From: Sweltsa coloradensis
Taxonomy: Eukaryota; Arthropoda; Insecta; Plecoptera; Chloroperlidae
Length of the DNA: 64,000 nt
NCBI GenBank assembly: GCA_024449915.1
Contig: JAMZAV010000795.1
Location: forward strand, 1-64,000
Direction: 5' to 3'
Below, piece after piece: positions 53,991 to 64,000 of this stretch. The position numbers and the translations under genes were made by a program. The first letter of the stretch is position 1. Every line of letters begins with the position of its first letter. The notes beneath the pieces were generated by a model. It was not told the DNA's origin, did no database searches, and was given only the letters and a program-made list of their open reading frames with translations.

Positions 53991-56734
53991 TTTATAGATG
54001 ATAGCACGAAATTTCGTCAAAAATCACAAAATGAAACAGTATAACGACACAAATGTAAAAGATTAAAAGAAAATATTGTCAAACCAACCGAAACGCTCAT
54101 TCACGTACAAGGCGTTCGAAAAGCGACCGAGTTTATAGATTACCAATGAGCTTCACTATGGCATTAGCTACACTGAGAAAGGTCCATGGTAAATAAGTTT
54201 GTTTTGCCAAGGTAACTAAGTTAATATATACTCGTTGTTTTGTGGTTTTGAGCAAATATAATTTTCAAAATCTCATTTCGCTTGCATTAATTGCTTTCGA
54301 AAACAACTAACTAAATTGTACCGTACAAGCGCTGACGATTATATCTCTGACGTCATTCGCAGCGTGTGTAGAAACGAAATGAAATCACGTTTCACAGTGA
54401 TATTGTCCAGTGAGTTTATTACGGGCGTTCGTTACGCCAGGCCGGATATTTTTCAGCTCCCGGGCAAATGAAATTTAATCAGCCAATATTTCGGCTTTGA
54501 AGTTCCGCGCAGTGACCTTAAAGAGCTGATATGAGGGTGAGTATATGTTGGGGTTTTTAGCGGGGGGACCTTACCATTTGAGAGAGAGAGAGATTGATTG
54601 ATTGATTTATTTCCTTTATACCCATAATAGGACAGGGATACATATTTCCCACCACCTTTAAAAAGCTACAGAGTTAAATATATCAATTTTTATACATTAA
54701 AACCCAGGTAAAAATCTTGTTTTGTACGGAATTTTTTTAGATGTTTTCCCACTAAATTCTAATGAAAGGAATGGATACAAAATCAAATTGTACGAAAACA
54801 CAAACAAATTCCGGGATGTCCCGGATAATTTTTTTGCCTTTAGTAGATTTATGTTGAACAAGTTAAAAATAAATAATAACTAAACAATTGCAATTTTTTT
54901 CAATGAACTAAAATATCGGCGTTTTCAGCTCTGTCATCAATTTGAAATCCAAAATCGGTTATATTTTCCTAGAAGATAAAGGATTAAAAAATGTATTTAA
55001 TTCCCCCAAAATCACAATTTCACATTGTTAAGATAGAACAAATAATAAGTTAAAGTGTATAGTACTAGAGACTCCTTTGTGAACGGACAGGCTTAAATTT
55101 AGTAAAATCGGCTTACACAAATAAATACATAATATTCTAGAAGTGGGAGAAACATCAACAAAGATACAAAATCCGGGCTTGGGAGATCAAGAAGTTGCTA
55201 AAGTGCTGTTTCTTGTTAGTTTTTCAACTAATTTCCTTCTAAAATAAGATTATCGACGTCATTGCTGTATAAATACCGGAGCCAATTCCATGTCTGAACT
55301 TTGTGCACGGAAATTAGATAAGTGTAGGCGGCGTTCCTTGCTAGCTTTGGTTTTACTATTCGTCGCTGTGAGGCTGTGAGGTGGCAAGAAAAGTAAAGAA
55401 AATAAGAAAGATTAGTTTTTATTAGTTTCCATCGTAATAAATGTTTTCAGCTGAATCCTTCAAAACTTGAATTTTATTTATTTAAAACACAATTTAAATT
55501 TATTGTATACATTGAATAGTACTAACAAAATAGCGAATAACAATAACAACATAATGGCATGTTTAACAAAAATGATACATTGTAATGAAACAATTACCTT
55601 AATTCTTAAAACAATGTTGAAACCTTAATTAAAAATTATAAACAAATTTACCATTTTATGAAACATTGAATGACCAACCTTCAGTTTAAAAAAAGATTTT
55701 TGAATTAAGTCGAATTTACAACAAAAAAAAAATGAGAAGAGCATTTATGAAATAAACATTTATTATGAATTTATTATAAAATTCAGTTTTACACATTTAA
55801 ATATAATCCAAAGAAACAATACTCGCTTTACAATTTTTTAATTGATTGAATTTTAGTAAATTTGCCGAGTTCACTTATAAATACGTAAAAAAATTGTATT
55901 TTTCTTATCGCTCAGGCATGTTATTATACTCTTTAACACCTGAATAAAATGCATAATTCATTATCGACGAAAGTTGGCTGTTGTTGAAGTTTCACTATCG
56001 TTGCTTGAGGTATACTAGGAGCAATCTACACATACACGGGGGCGAAAGTAAATCAATTGGCTTTATCAAAATTATCTCTACTCTTATCAACTCGTCTGTG
56101 CAATTTGTATGGTAATTTAAATTTGAGTCAGATAATAAATTAGATTTGCCTGGGCATATTTTTTACAAAATACTTCTGTAACATACAATCTTGGGAAGTC
56201 GAAGATTAATAAAAAAGTTAATTAAGTATTGAACAATAACATAGATTCAAAATTCGAAATTTTATAACGCATTAAGGAAAATTTTGTCAGGATTTATATA
56301 TTATCGAAGTTATAAATATCTTGCGTTCTAATTTTACACATTTTTTGTACAATCTTAATAATTCAAATTAATATTCGACACGAAAAGTTAAAATTAAAAT
56401 ATTCTAGAACAGATTTGATTTCAAATAGTTATAATATCTAATATTAAATTCATAATTTATAAATTGTTGGTTAAAATGTAGAATGCTAATTCTTGATACA
56501 TTATACTATTTCCAACATATACAGAGGTGTGAGTGAATTCCATCTTGTCTAGGTTTGCAGTGTACTTTATTAAATTTATATGATTCGTATTTCTTTATTT
56601 ATTCCAATGTACGATTATTTTCTCGTAATAGTAAAAATAGAATACCCAACACATTTATTGCATGCGGATACCTAGTTTTTCGTATCGATATGAACATTCT
56701 GTAGTATTTTCAAAAATGTATGCTCGTCTAGCAT
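53991..56734. other. AT-rich intronic sequence
   Basis: A compound microsatellite GAGAGAGAGAGATTGATTGA lies at about 54580-54606. No gene, RNA or transposon end was recognised. Confidence 0.5.
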
Positions 56735-57400
56735 TTTGTAACTGAAAAGCTAATTTTTCGAAGCTCTAGTCATTAGCATTTCTTCCATAACAAGTTGAAT
56801 AAAACTGTTTAACTATATCTACTTGATTCAAACGTTATTTGTTAAGTTTCTAGATCTTGGTGGAGGAGCCGGGTTAAGCTAGAAAATATTCATTGTCCAA
56901 TGGATCACTCAGTAACATTAAACCATTTTCATTTTAATGTGAAACAAAATTGTATGCACTTTTTAAATTGATTGTATAATGTTGTGGTTTGGCTTTAGTC
57001 TCATCAAATAAGATATTCCTAGTTTTATAGAATATGATATTCAATAATACTAAGTCAGAACCAATGGACCAGTTTCACCACAACATTGCACAAACAATCA
57101 CAAATAAAAAAAAAACAAGTTGTGTTTTCTAAGAGTCGAAAAGGTTAAATGTTACTGAGGTATCCATTGAACAATAAACGTTTCTGGCTGAACCCGGCAC
57201 CTCCACCAAGAGAAGAAACTTTAAAAAAATCAAATCTAGTAGATATATCTATAACTAAAAAGCTTATTTTAAGTTGATCTAGTCATAAGTATTTCTTTCA
57301 AAAACCAAGTTCCAAAACGATAATTATATCGACTAGATTCCAATTTTTTTCATCAGTTTCAAGTCTTTGGTGGAGGTGCCGGGTTCATCTAGAAATTATG
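56735..57400. repeat. Three alternating family E units with motif-centred inverted repeats
   Basis: Motifs are at 56857-56875 (plus, one mismatch), 57191-57209 (minus) and 57366-57385 (plus). The first two face each other and share at least 70 bp of inverted similarity inward (CTAGAAAATATTCATTGTCC, CAATGG, CAGTAACATT). Sequence outward of the motifs is also shared (TATATCTACTTGATTC, AAGTTTCTAGATCTTGG). The first and third motifs are preceded by direct repeats of about 110 bp (from about 56747 and 57258). So each unit extends on both sides of the 18-nt motif. Confidence 0.65.
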
Positions 57401-57690
57401 CCTAGTTCTGTAATTTATGGCTTCTTTATTCAACTTCAACATTTCCGTTTGTGTGATTTACGTCTCACGGTAAAAACCGAACATGACCTCCGTTTGTTTT
57501 TCGGTTTCGTTGACAATTCATTTCAACCAGAATGTTACAAAGTGGTTTTGGCTATTCTAATGGACAGGGAGGCAAATTGGATTTATATCAACCCTAATCC
57601 CAAAGGAGATCATTGCTCTTTTGTACCATTGATGACCTCCTTTGTAAATCAGTTTTTAACTGAATATGATAGACGTTAAATAAATGAAAA
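57401..57690 (+). repeat. Family C fragment joined to a family D tail
   Basis: AAACCGAACATGACCTCCGT (family C) near 57473-57492, then TCCTTTGTAAATCAGTTTTT and GATAGACGTTAAATAAATGA (family D tail) to 57690. A 93-codon open frame through it is a product of these repeats, not a gene. Confidence 0.6.
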
Positions 57691-58795
57691 AAGAAAGAAA
57701 TACATAAATTGCTGGTTGAAAATGTTGGGTGTGTTGTGCTTCGCTCCCCATTTTGGAATGTCCTATACTTATGCTTGTTACAAATTATATATTGTACCAT
57801 TTAGGGTTTATCCTTTTCGTAACGTGCAAATTAAAAAAGTATTCAATTTCCTGATAAGTTTTTGTAAGTCTAAAATATTTATATCTGGGTATTCCCTACA
57901 ATGTGTACCTTACTCGTGTTAATACCTTAGAGTAAGTCTAAAACTAGCCTCTACTAGTGTATAATTATCTCATTCATTTATGGTTAGTTTGAAATAACCC
58001 GTAGTGCTCTATTCTCGTCTATGCAACCTTGACTCGCGCGCTTCCCCGCTTTCACTGACACAACACTGGCTATATCTAGGCACCCTAGTCAATGAACGCC
58101 ACCCAACAAATGGGTTACGAAGTTTTAAGTCAATTAATTAAACAATTATCTACCTCATGGTTTGATTATAAAGTTTAAATCAATATTCAACAGGCTAACA
58201 ATAGATAGGAAGCGTTTGCCCAGCTTTTACTTAGCAGTGAATGACACGCCCTACCCCCCCCCCCCCTAAAACCAGTACACAATAACACTTTGAAGCCTTC
58301 CCAACAGTGTGTCTTCCATTGTTTGTTCGCGCTAAAACCAACTTAATAGAAAGGTGAGAAACGTTATTGTTATTAATAAGACTGTGTTTGCCGGAGGAAT
58401 TTACAATTCCATTAGTGTGAAGCTAATAAGTTGACACAACACAACGTGTAACGGGTCGCAGGCTTAGTTGGAGTTAACGTATGTAGATGTAAATGGGCAG
58501 TTTTGTTTGTTCAGGTGATAATGCCATTACATGTTAACGTAGACAATCGACCATAATTAATCAAGGGGTCCAGTTGAATCAACTTTACCCAGCCCTGGTC
58601 GAAAGTGTACACATTGTAATGGGGAGGGTTTGTTACTGTTCTTTGTTGTAGGTGTATTATTGAGTGAGTTTTATAAAGTTGAAAATATGTTTTAAGAAAC
58701 AAAAATCTATTTACATCTACATTACATTCAGAAAAGAAATCACAATCTAAATACAATCAAAAAACAATTCTGAAGGACTTTAAATATTTACAATA
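57691..58795. other. Intronic sequence, no gene seen
   Basis: C13 at about 58254-58266. The patch 58030-58080 is slightly richer in GC without exon signals. Confidence 0.5.
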
Positions 58796-59442
58796 GGAAA
58801 CGCCAGTGGAGCGTTATAAGACACGTGCTATAGCTAGACCCAATTGCACAAAAATTAAGCGTTTCGTTTCCAATATTATTTTTATTGCATATTGGTAACC
58901 GGTGTAAAAACCTTACTACCTGCTTTCTTGGATAAAACCACCCCCACTAGAGGACTTGATCCTTAGAAAAACTATAAAACTCTATGGTGACAAATAATAG
59001 ACTGCATTTCTCGAACGATTTTGATACTCTAGGGCATGTATTAGATAAACTTCGCGCGTCTTTTCGTTGCATGCACGTTACTTTGTATAATTAATTTCCA
59101 TCTACACTACTTATCGGATCAAAATAAAATTTAGATATTCTTGACCGACGGACATCTAAATGATTTGGCCACCTCAGATTTGTCGCCGGTTAGTTAAAAA
59201 AAATCTTTCGATTTAACTTAATGAACTTTTAACTTTTTGAACGATTTGCACAAAACTAATGGCATTCAATCGAGAACGAAGCTTGCGGATGGTCAAATTT
59301 CAACTCGATCGACTCCGTTCGAACGTTATCGCGAGACATACAAACAAAAAAAAACAACAAACAAAGCAACCTCAAAAAAAAACAAAACCAGTGACTAATT
59401 TTCGGCAGAGTCAAACGGAAACGCTCGCTCCGCTCGCTTAAT
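58796..59442 (+). repeat. Family A second subfamily, copy with many single-base losses
   Basis: It aligns end to end by eye with 40346-41045 (ACGTGCTATAGCTAGACCCA, ACTACTTATCGGATCAAAAT, GGCATTCAATCGAGAACGAA). It is about 50 bp shorter, mainly through loss of one base from doublets and short runs. Ends ACGCTCGCTCCGCTCGCTTA. Confidence 0.7.
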
Positions 59443-60599
59443 TACCTTCATACACTACAAATTTCACAAACACACACACACAATTATAACACACACGCAC
59501 TAACGATTTACCCCATTGTTTATTTACGCACTATAGCAATTTATCTTTGTCTTCACCCTTCCATCCAACCAGCAATGAAATGTCAACATATTATCGCAAT
59601 ACTAAGCGTGACGTACTAGATATCGCATATCAAGCTTTGCAATATTCACTTTCCTATCAGGTCGCCATCTGTCCAATTAGCCAACTAGATTAACTACCCC
59701 CCTCGCTTTCAGTGCCCTTCTAGCTGTTGCATAACTAGAGCATTAATACAATCGCCTTCACACTCTATTCTCAGTTTCGAATAATGCAATAGACACATTC
59801 GATTCTCAATCTATAAATGTTTTAACCCATTGTCCTTGATCATGGACATTAACACACTAAATTTTTATCCGTGTAAAAGGTAGTTTTTTCAATTTAAACC
59901 GATTTTTTTTGTCCATAACAAAAAAATACTTTTTTTCCCATCCCGATTAGACGAAAAGTTCCTTTTGCTATCCACTAAAATATTTTAAATATTGTATAAT
60001 ATAACCATTTTAACTTTAAAACTAAAATAATTAACCTTGTATACTATCTGAAATAAGTAAATCAAGGGTTTTATTGTATCTTGTATACCCAACCCTTGAT
60101 TTACTTCTGGTCAAGAGTGTACATTTCCCGGGAAAAGTTTCCCACGAAAAACATTTAATTATTTTAAACGTTACGAGATGCATGTAAAAACTGACTTTTT
60201 TGTTTTTATTGTTTTTGAAAGTTAGTTTAATGAAATAAATCTAAAAAAACGAATTCACTTTTTCGAGTTCATAAAAGTATCGACGATATAAAAATGAACC
60301 GGCTATAACTTGTCGATAGTTCATATTACATTTTGAAAAGAAAACCTTCTCTTAAGCTGTTATCCAATTTGAAACCGTTAGATGTGGAAAATAAATCCCT
60401 TTAATTTTACACTTGAGTAAATATTATCTGTCACTCTCGATACACTGTTAGAAATCCCTCGTATCCAGCAAGCCTGCAGCTTATATTGTCCGTAAAATAG
60501 ACATATGAATCCAGACTTGGAATCAATGGAATACAGCGTTTCACATGGCCATGATGTATTTGTCTGGGAAATGATAAAAACATTATATATTCGCCGTCA
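59443..60599. other. AT-rich intronic sequence with a perfect hairpin
   Basis: No gene is seen. See the hairpin at 60055-60106. Confidence 0.5.
60055..60106. repeat. Perfect 16-bp inverted repeat with 20-nt loop
   Basis: AAGTAAATCAAGGGTT (60055-60070) and its exact inverse (60091-60106). It has no obvious target duplication or longer precursor stem. It may be a minimal transposon end pair or a structured RNA. Confidence 0.6.
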
Positions 60600-60700
60600 G
60601 AATGTAGCTTAATCGTAACGCGTGAGACTTCAATTCGGGAGGTCCCTTAGTTCGATAGCGCCAACGGCAATTATGATAATGCTTATTTCAAGATTTTCTT
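60600..60700 (+). mobile_element. tRNA-like SINE head fragment
   Basis: TGTAGCTTAATCG (box A-like), TTCGGGAGGTCCC and AGTTCGATAGC (box B-like), closest to the family G1 head at 34060. The body is not recognisable. Confidence 0.5.
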
Positions 60701-61390
60701 TAGACGTTAATTTGAATGATGGGATTGACTCCTCTATCACACCAATTGGTACTTTCCTTCGCAACTTAACCAAATCCTGGACAGGTTTTCTTCAAGGAAT
60801 CTTAACATATAATATTGATACTTTCTTTAAATAAAGTTGTTACATATTATACAAACTTTTAAAGAAATAAAGCTTTAAAGCTTTTGCTAACATGCAACAT
60901 AGGTTTCATCATGCTTCGTGTCGTTCAACTCTGCTTAAATTCGTAATTAAGAACTTTTCAATAGACTTATTGTCATCTAAATTGCATAATAAGATTTTCA
61001 GAAATCTTTTAGTCAGGATTGTCGGATATTCTAATCAATCCAATAATTTCAGTCACATAGCTATATTTCATACTTTATATAATTAATAATTAAATGTGAA
61101 ATATGAAGATATCTTTCATAGCACTTTTCCATGAATTAAATCTAGTTGTTTTTCTTCCAGAAGTTTAAATCAGTTCAAAGGGTCAAAAACGCCCAAATAA
61201 ATTTGTATTTTCTGACTGATGGAATAATAGAATGTTGATATCTGGAAGTAATAGGTGTGTGCATTTAAATCTACTGTTACAGTAACACCAATTCATTCGC
61301 ATTTCCACATGAATAGGAAAGGTTCGAACATAAAGTCAGTCCTCCTACCCCTTAATCTGTAAGAATGCGAACTATGTGGGCGGCAACCCT
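60701..61390. other. AT-rich intronic sequence, no feature seen
   Basis: No supported feature. Confidence 0.5.
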
Positions 61391-61397
61391 CTGCCCC

Positions 61398-61404
61398 TAT
61401 AAAA
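61398..61404 (+). promoter_or_regulatory. TATA box-like site in a locally GC-richer block
   Basis: CCCCTATAAAACCAC lies in a block (61370-61560) richer in GC than its flanks. A TCAAG sequence about 30 bp downstream could be an initiator. It could drive an internal transcript of the RGK-like gene on the plus strand. No exon or donor is visible downstream. Confidence 0.2.
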
Positions 61405-63564
61405 CCACAAGACTTCCAGCATCAAGCGCTTCCCCACTGGTTATGAACTGAGAAACCACTTTGCTCCCGCCAATAATAGCCGCATAACACTGAGAACAAG
61501 CGCATTAGATAAATACACCCACACACACTCACACACACTCGTCACGGTGGAGGGAAAAGTGTACTAACACTCACTTGGATAACACGAGAGAAAGCAATCA
61601 ACACGAACTAACATTACTGCAGAGAAATACGTATCATTATCATTTTTTATTTAGTTTTAATGAAGGGAATCAGGCATAAATTAATATGGAGCTACGCCCC
61701 TCTCATTATCTTCAACATTTTAAGTTTACTCTCTATCTTGATTTGTTGAAAAAATTTTATAATAAAAATAATTATAATAATTACTGTAATCAAGTGGTTT
61801 TTTTGTACAGGAAACAAATAAATTCAAAAGTAATTTTGTTACAAACCAAAATAAAACATCATTATAAAATCAAAATGCCTCACTTCATTTTAGAAGAACC
61901 TAGTTTGCTAATGGACAATATAATTTATGAAAGAACCAACATTCATAACTCGTTATCAATGTGAGTGTTCTGTACTGAAGGGAAATATACTAAGAAAAAG
62001 AGCTACGTAAAATAATAGTGAAACTATAAAAATGTAGCTACACACATGAACGTCTAATTAAGTCTAGTATTGCTTTCATGTCGCAGATAATTGAAAAAAA
62101 ATATATATACACAAATCGAAGTAGGAAATGTCTTGATTTTTCGGGCTATTGTATCGCCCACTTGCCGAAAAGTTAAGGAAAAGGGGGTATGAAGTAATAA
62201 TAACATTAATTCATGTTTTATAGTTTTGCAGTCACATAGTCGGCTATTACACTACGTTTTTACAATACTGGACACAATTTGATATTTCAGAATTTAATTT
62301 TTATCTACGACTTCAAATATTGTTTTAAACCATATTTGTTTTCCACATAAGTATAAGGGAAAATGATTTTCTGCAAAATAACGTTTGACGAAGATTTTCT
62401 TGTGAGATTTCTATTTTTGCTCACATTCAAAAGCAAAAACTAAATTAGTAATTTAAAACAATCTAATATATAACCTTCTATTATTTTATTTTTATTAAGT
62501 ATTTATTGCCAACGGACCTCAGGTCCCACAAGTGCAATATAATATACATAGTACGTATGTAATAATAATGTACATCGTATACAAGTAGTTTCATTTAACA
62601 TACAAAGTAAATTCACGTCTGAATGTTTAACCAAACTAACAACATTAATCCATTTATCCTACACAAACTTTCCATCAGTGTTGAATAGGGTGGTGTAACC
62701 ACTCCTTGTAGTTTCTCCACCAAACCTCCAACAAGTCGACACGAACAAAGTTTTCCGAACATTCCTGTTACCCTGATGAAAGCTTGAAACCCGAGCCCTC
62801 ACTCCAAAGCAACTCCTTTGTTGTTGTTGATACCTTCAACTTCTCCGCAGTTCCTGTTACCCTGATCTCTGTATCGTGACCGCAACAGCTGATGCTGATA
62901 ACATCGCCCTATCAATCAACCACGTTGAGTGATGAGCTGATTAGCACTAAGACTTTCAACCCCTACCCTAATTAACCTCCCGCCTCTTTCAACCCCTTAT
63001 CTCAAGCGAACTACCTAGTTTACTCCAGTCGCTGTCTTCTCAGATTTCAACGGGGGAACTTTCACCATTCTAACCTTCAACGTTATCATCACATAAAGCA
63101 AGCACGGGTACGGTAGCACCTTAAGAGGGAGCGAATCTACTTAAGAGGGGACGCTGAACTTGGCCCAATTCAAATGCGCGCACTTGGGTGTTGATGATTT
63201 CTGCTGAACGGTTGGTAATATCATGACCAAATTTGGCATAGATGTTAATAAAGTACTTTTATATTGATATCCGCAATTGGATGCAAAAATTAAGCCTAAA
63301 AGATCCATTGCTAGACATAAGTCCAAAACGTGAACTAAATGGGAAATTCAAAACATGGATTATAATTCTGGAAATTCCCACCAAACCGTTTATCTTACGA
63401 TAAAACCAAATTAACCTGCACGTTAACATTGATTTAAACGTTGATATACAGTATGCAAATTTGAGTTAAAAAATCTGTACACTTGGAATAAATTCACGAC
63501 GTTGACCAAAATGTAGTAAATTTTGGTGATTTCACTAAATTTTTTATTCAAAATCAATGCATTA
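61405..63564. other. Intronic sequence, no gene seen
   Basis: A CA-rich stretch at 61517-61540. AT-rich open frames such as 61686-61964 lack coding character. The C-rich patch 62690-63060 has no recognisable exon. Confidence 0.45.
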
Positions 63565-63868
63565 ATTGGATGAGCGAAGCGAAGACATCAATTTCACCAA
63601 CCCCCCAAAAAATTTAGCTCGGGTGTTTTTTTTTTCGTTTTTTTTTCGTCTGTTTGTTCGCTCTCTACCGGGCAAACGGCATATCCGATCTTGATGAAAA
63701 TTTGAGGGGACCTTCGAAATCTCTGAACTTAGACTTGCTACGTTTTTGGGTACAATCGAAGAAATATTTCTTATGAATATCGTACTTTTACGATTTTTTT
63801 CGATTTTTAGTGCGATATTTTCGTGACATTTGGGCCGATTCTGACCAAACGGGTGGGGCTACAACGTT
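63565..63868 (-). repeat. Family A short variant
   Basis: TTGGATGAGCGAAGCGAAGA start, CGGGCAAACGGCATATCCGA core, and GGGCCGATTCTGACCAAACG end, the same core seen inside 45165-45925. Confidence 0.65.
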
Positions 63869-64000
63869 CATTGGATGAGCGTAGCGAGCGTAGCGAGCGA
63901 AGCGAAGATTCCATTTCACTACACTGGAGAAAAAAATCCGAAATGTTTTTTTTTTTTTTTTTTTTGTATTTTTGTGTGTCTGTGAACACGATTCCGGCTA
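63869..64000 (-). repeat. Family A long copy cut by the window end
   Basis: TTGGATGAGCGTAGCGAGCG, then CACTACACTGGAGAAAAAAA and a T-rich run. It directly abuts the preceding short variant. Confidence 0.7.

Noticed and set aside
57398..57679. 93-codon open frame on the plus strand
   Set aside because: It is made of a family C fragment and a family D tail.
61686..61964. 92-codon AT-rich open frame
   Set aside because: Asn/Lys/Tyr-rich translation typical of random AT-rich DNA, with no start context or neighbouring exon signals.

Overview
The window looks like arthropod, most likely insect, nuclear DNA. It is AT-rich and gene-poor, crowded with short DNA transposons, tRNA-headed SINEs and repeat fragments, and both recognisable genes have spliceosomal introns. 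The species cannot be named from the sequence. A hemipteran-like repeat landscape is only an impression.

Two genes are supported. (1) A plus-strand gene has a first coding exon at 9312-10018 and a second at 42605-42781, joined by a phase-matched intron of about 32.6 kb. Its product starts with a long Ser/Pro/Arg-rich disordered region and reaches a segment ending in RRTSNFLELP. From memory this resembles the N-terminal part of insect RGK-family (Rad/Gem/Kir) small GTPases. The GTPase domain would lie beyond 64000, so the last 21 kb would also be intron. Exon 1 has a one-base frame break in a C5 run at 9481-9485. (2) Nested inside intron 1, on the opposite strand, is a complete three-exon Fizzy-related/Cdh1-type APC/C coactivator (28721 down to 25509, 470 aa). 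It has a C-box and a WD40 propeller, but a divergent linker, a Leu-Arg rather than Ile-Arg C-terminus, and a GC-AG first intron. It has its own TATA-like box and an E2F-like site with two CCAAT motifs upstream.

Layout: 1-8419 is upstream sequence with a hAT-like MITE, a tRNA-headed SINE, a large dispersed repeat (family A) and a satellite of about 104 bp units (4498-6785). 8420-9311 is a promoter-like region. 10019-23700 is intron with MITEs, family A repeats and a TAAA microsatellite. 23706-25560 is a nested structure: the 3' end of the fzr-like gene is present as three tandem units of 150-160 bp, a 1388-bp Harbinger-like element sits in the third, and a 46-bp hAT-like element sits inside that one. 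25509-29100 is the fzr-like gene. 29370-42600 holds several MITEs, a truncated LINE and SINEs. 42782-64000 is repeat-rich intron with many family A copies.

The most unusual non-genic signal is an 18-nt motif, TGGTGGAGGTGCCGGGTT, found nine times in both orientations. It is the exact complement of a tRNA-Ala-type 3' end including CCA and the U70 position, so it looks like a retroelement primer-binding site, yet it also sits at the ends of inverted-repeat structures. No new multi-gene system was found. Local consensus quality looks poor in the satellite and in one family A copy (58796-59442), which affects how the exon 1 frame break should be read.
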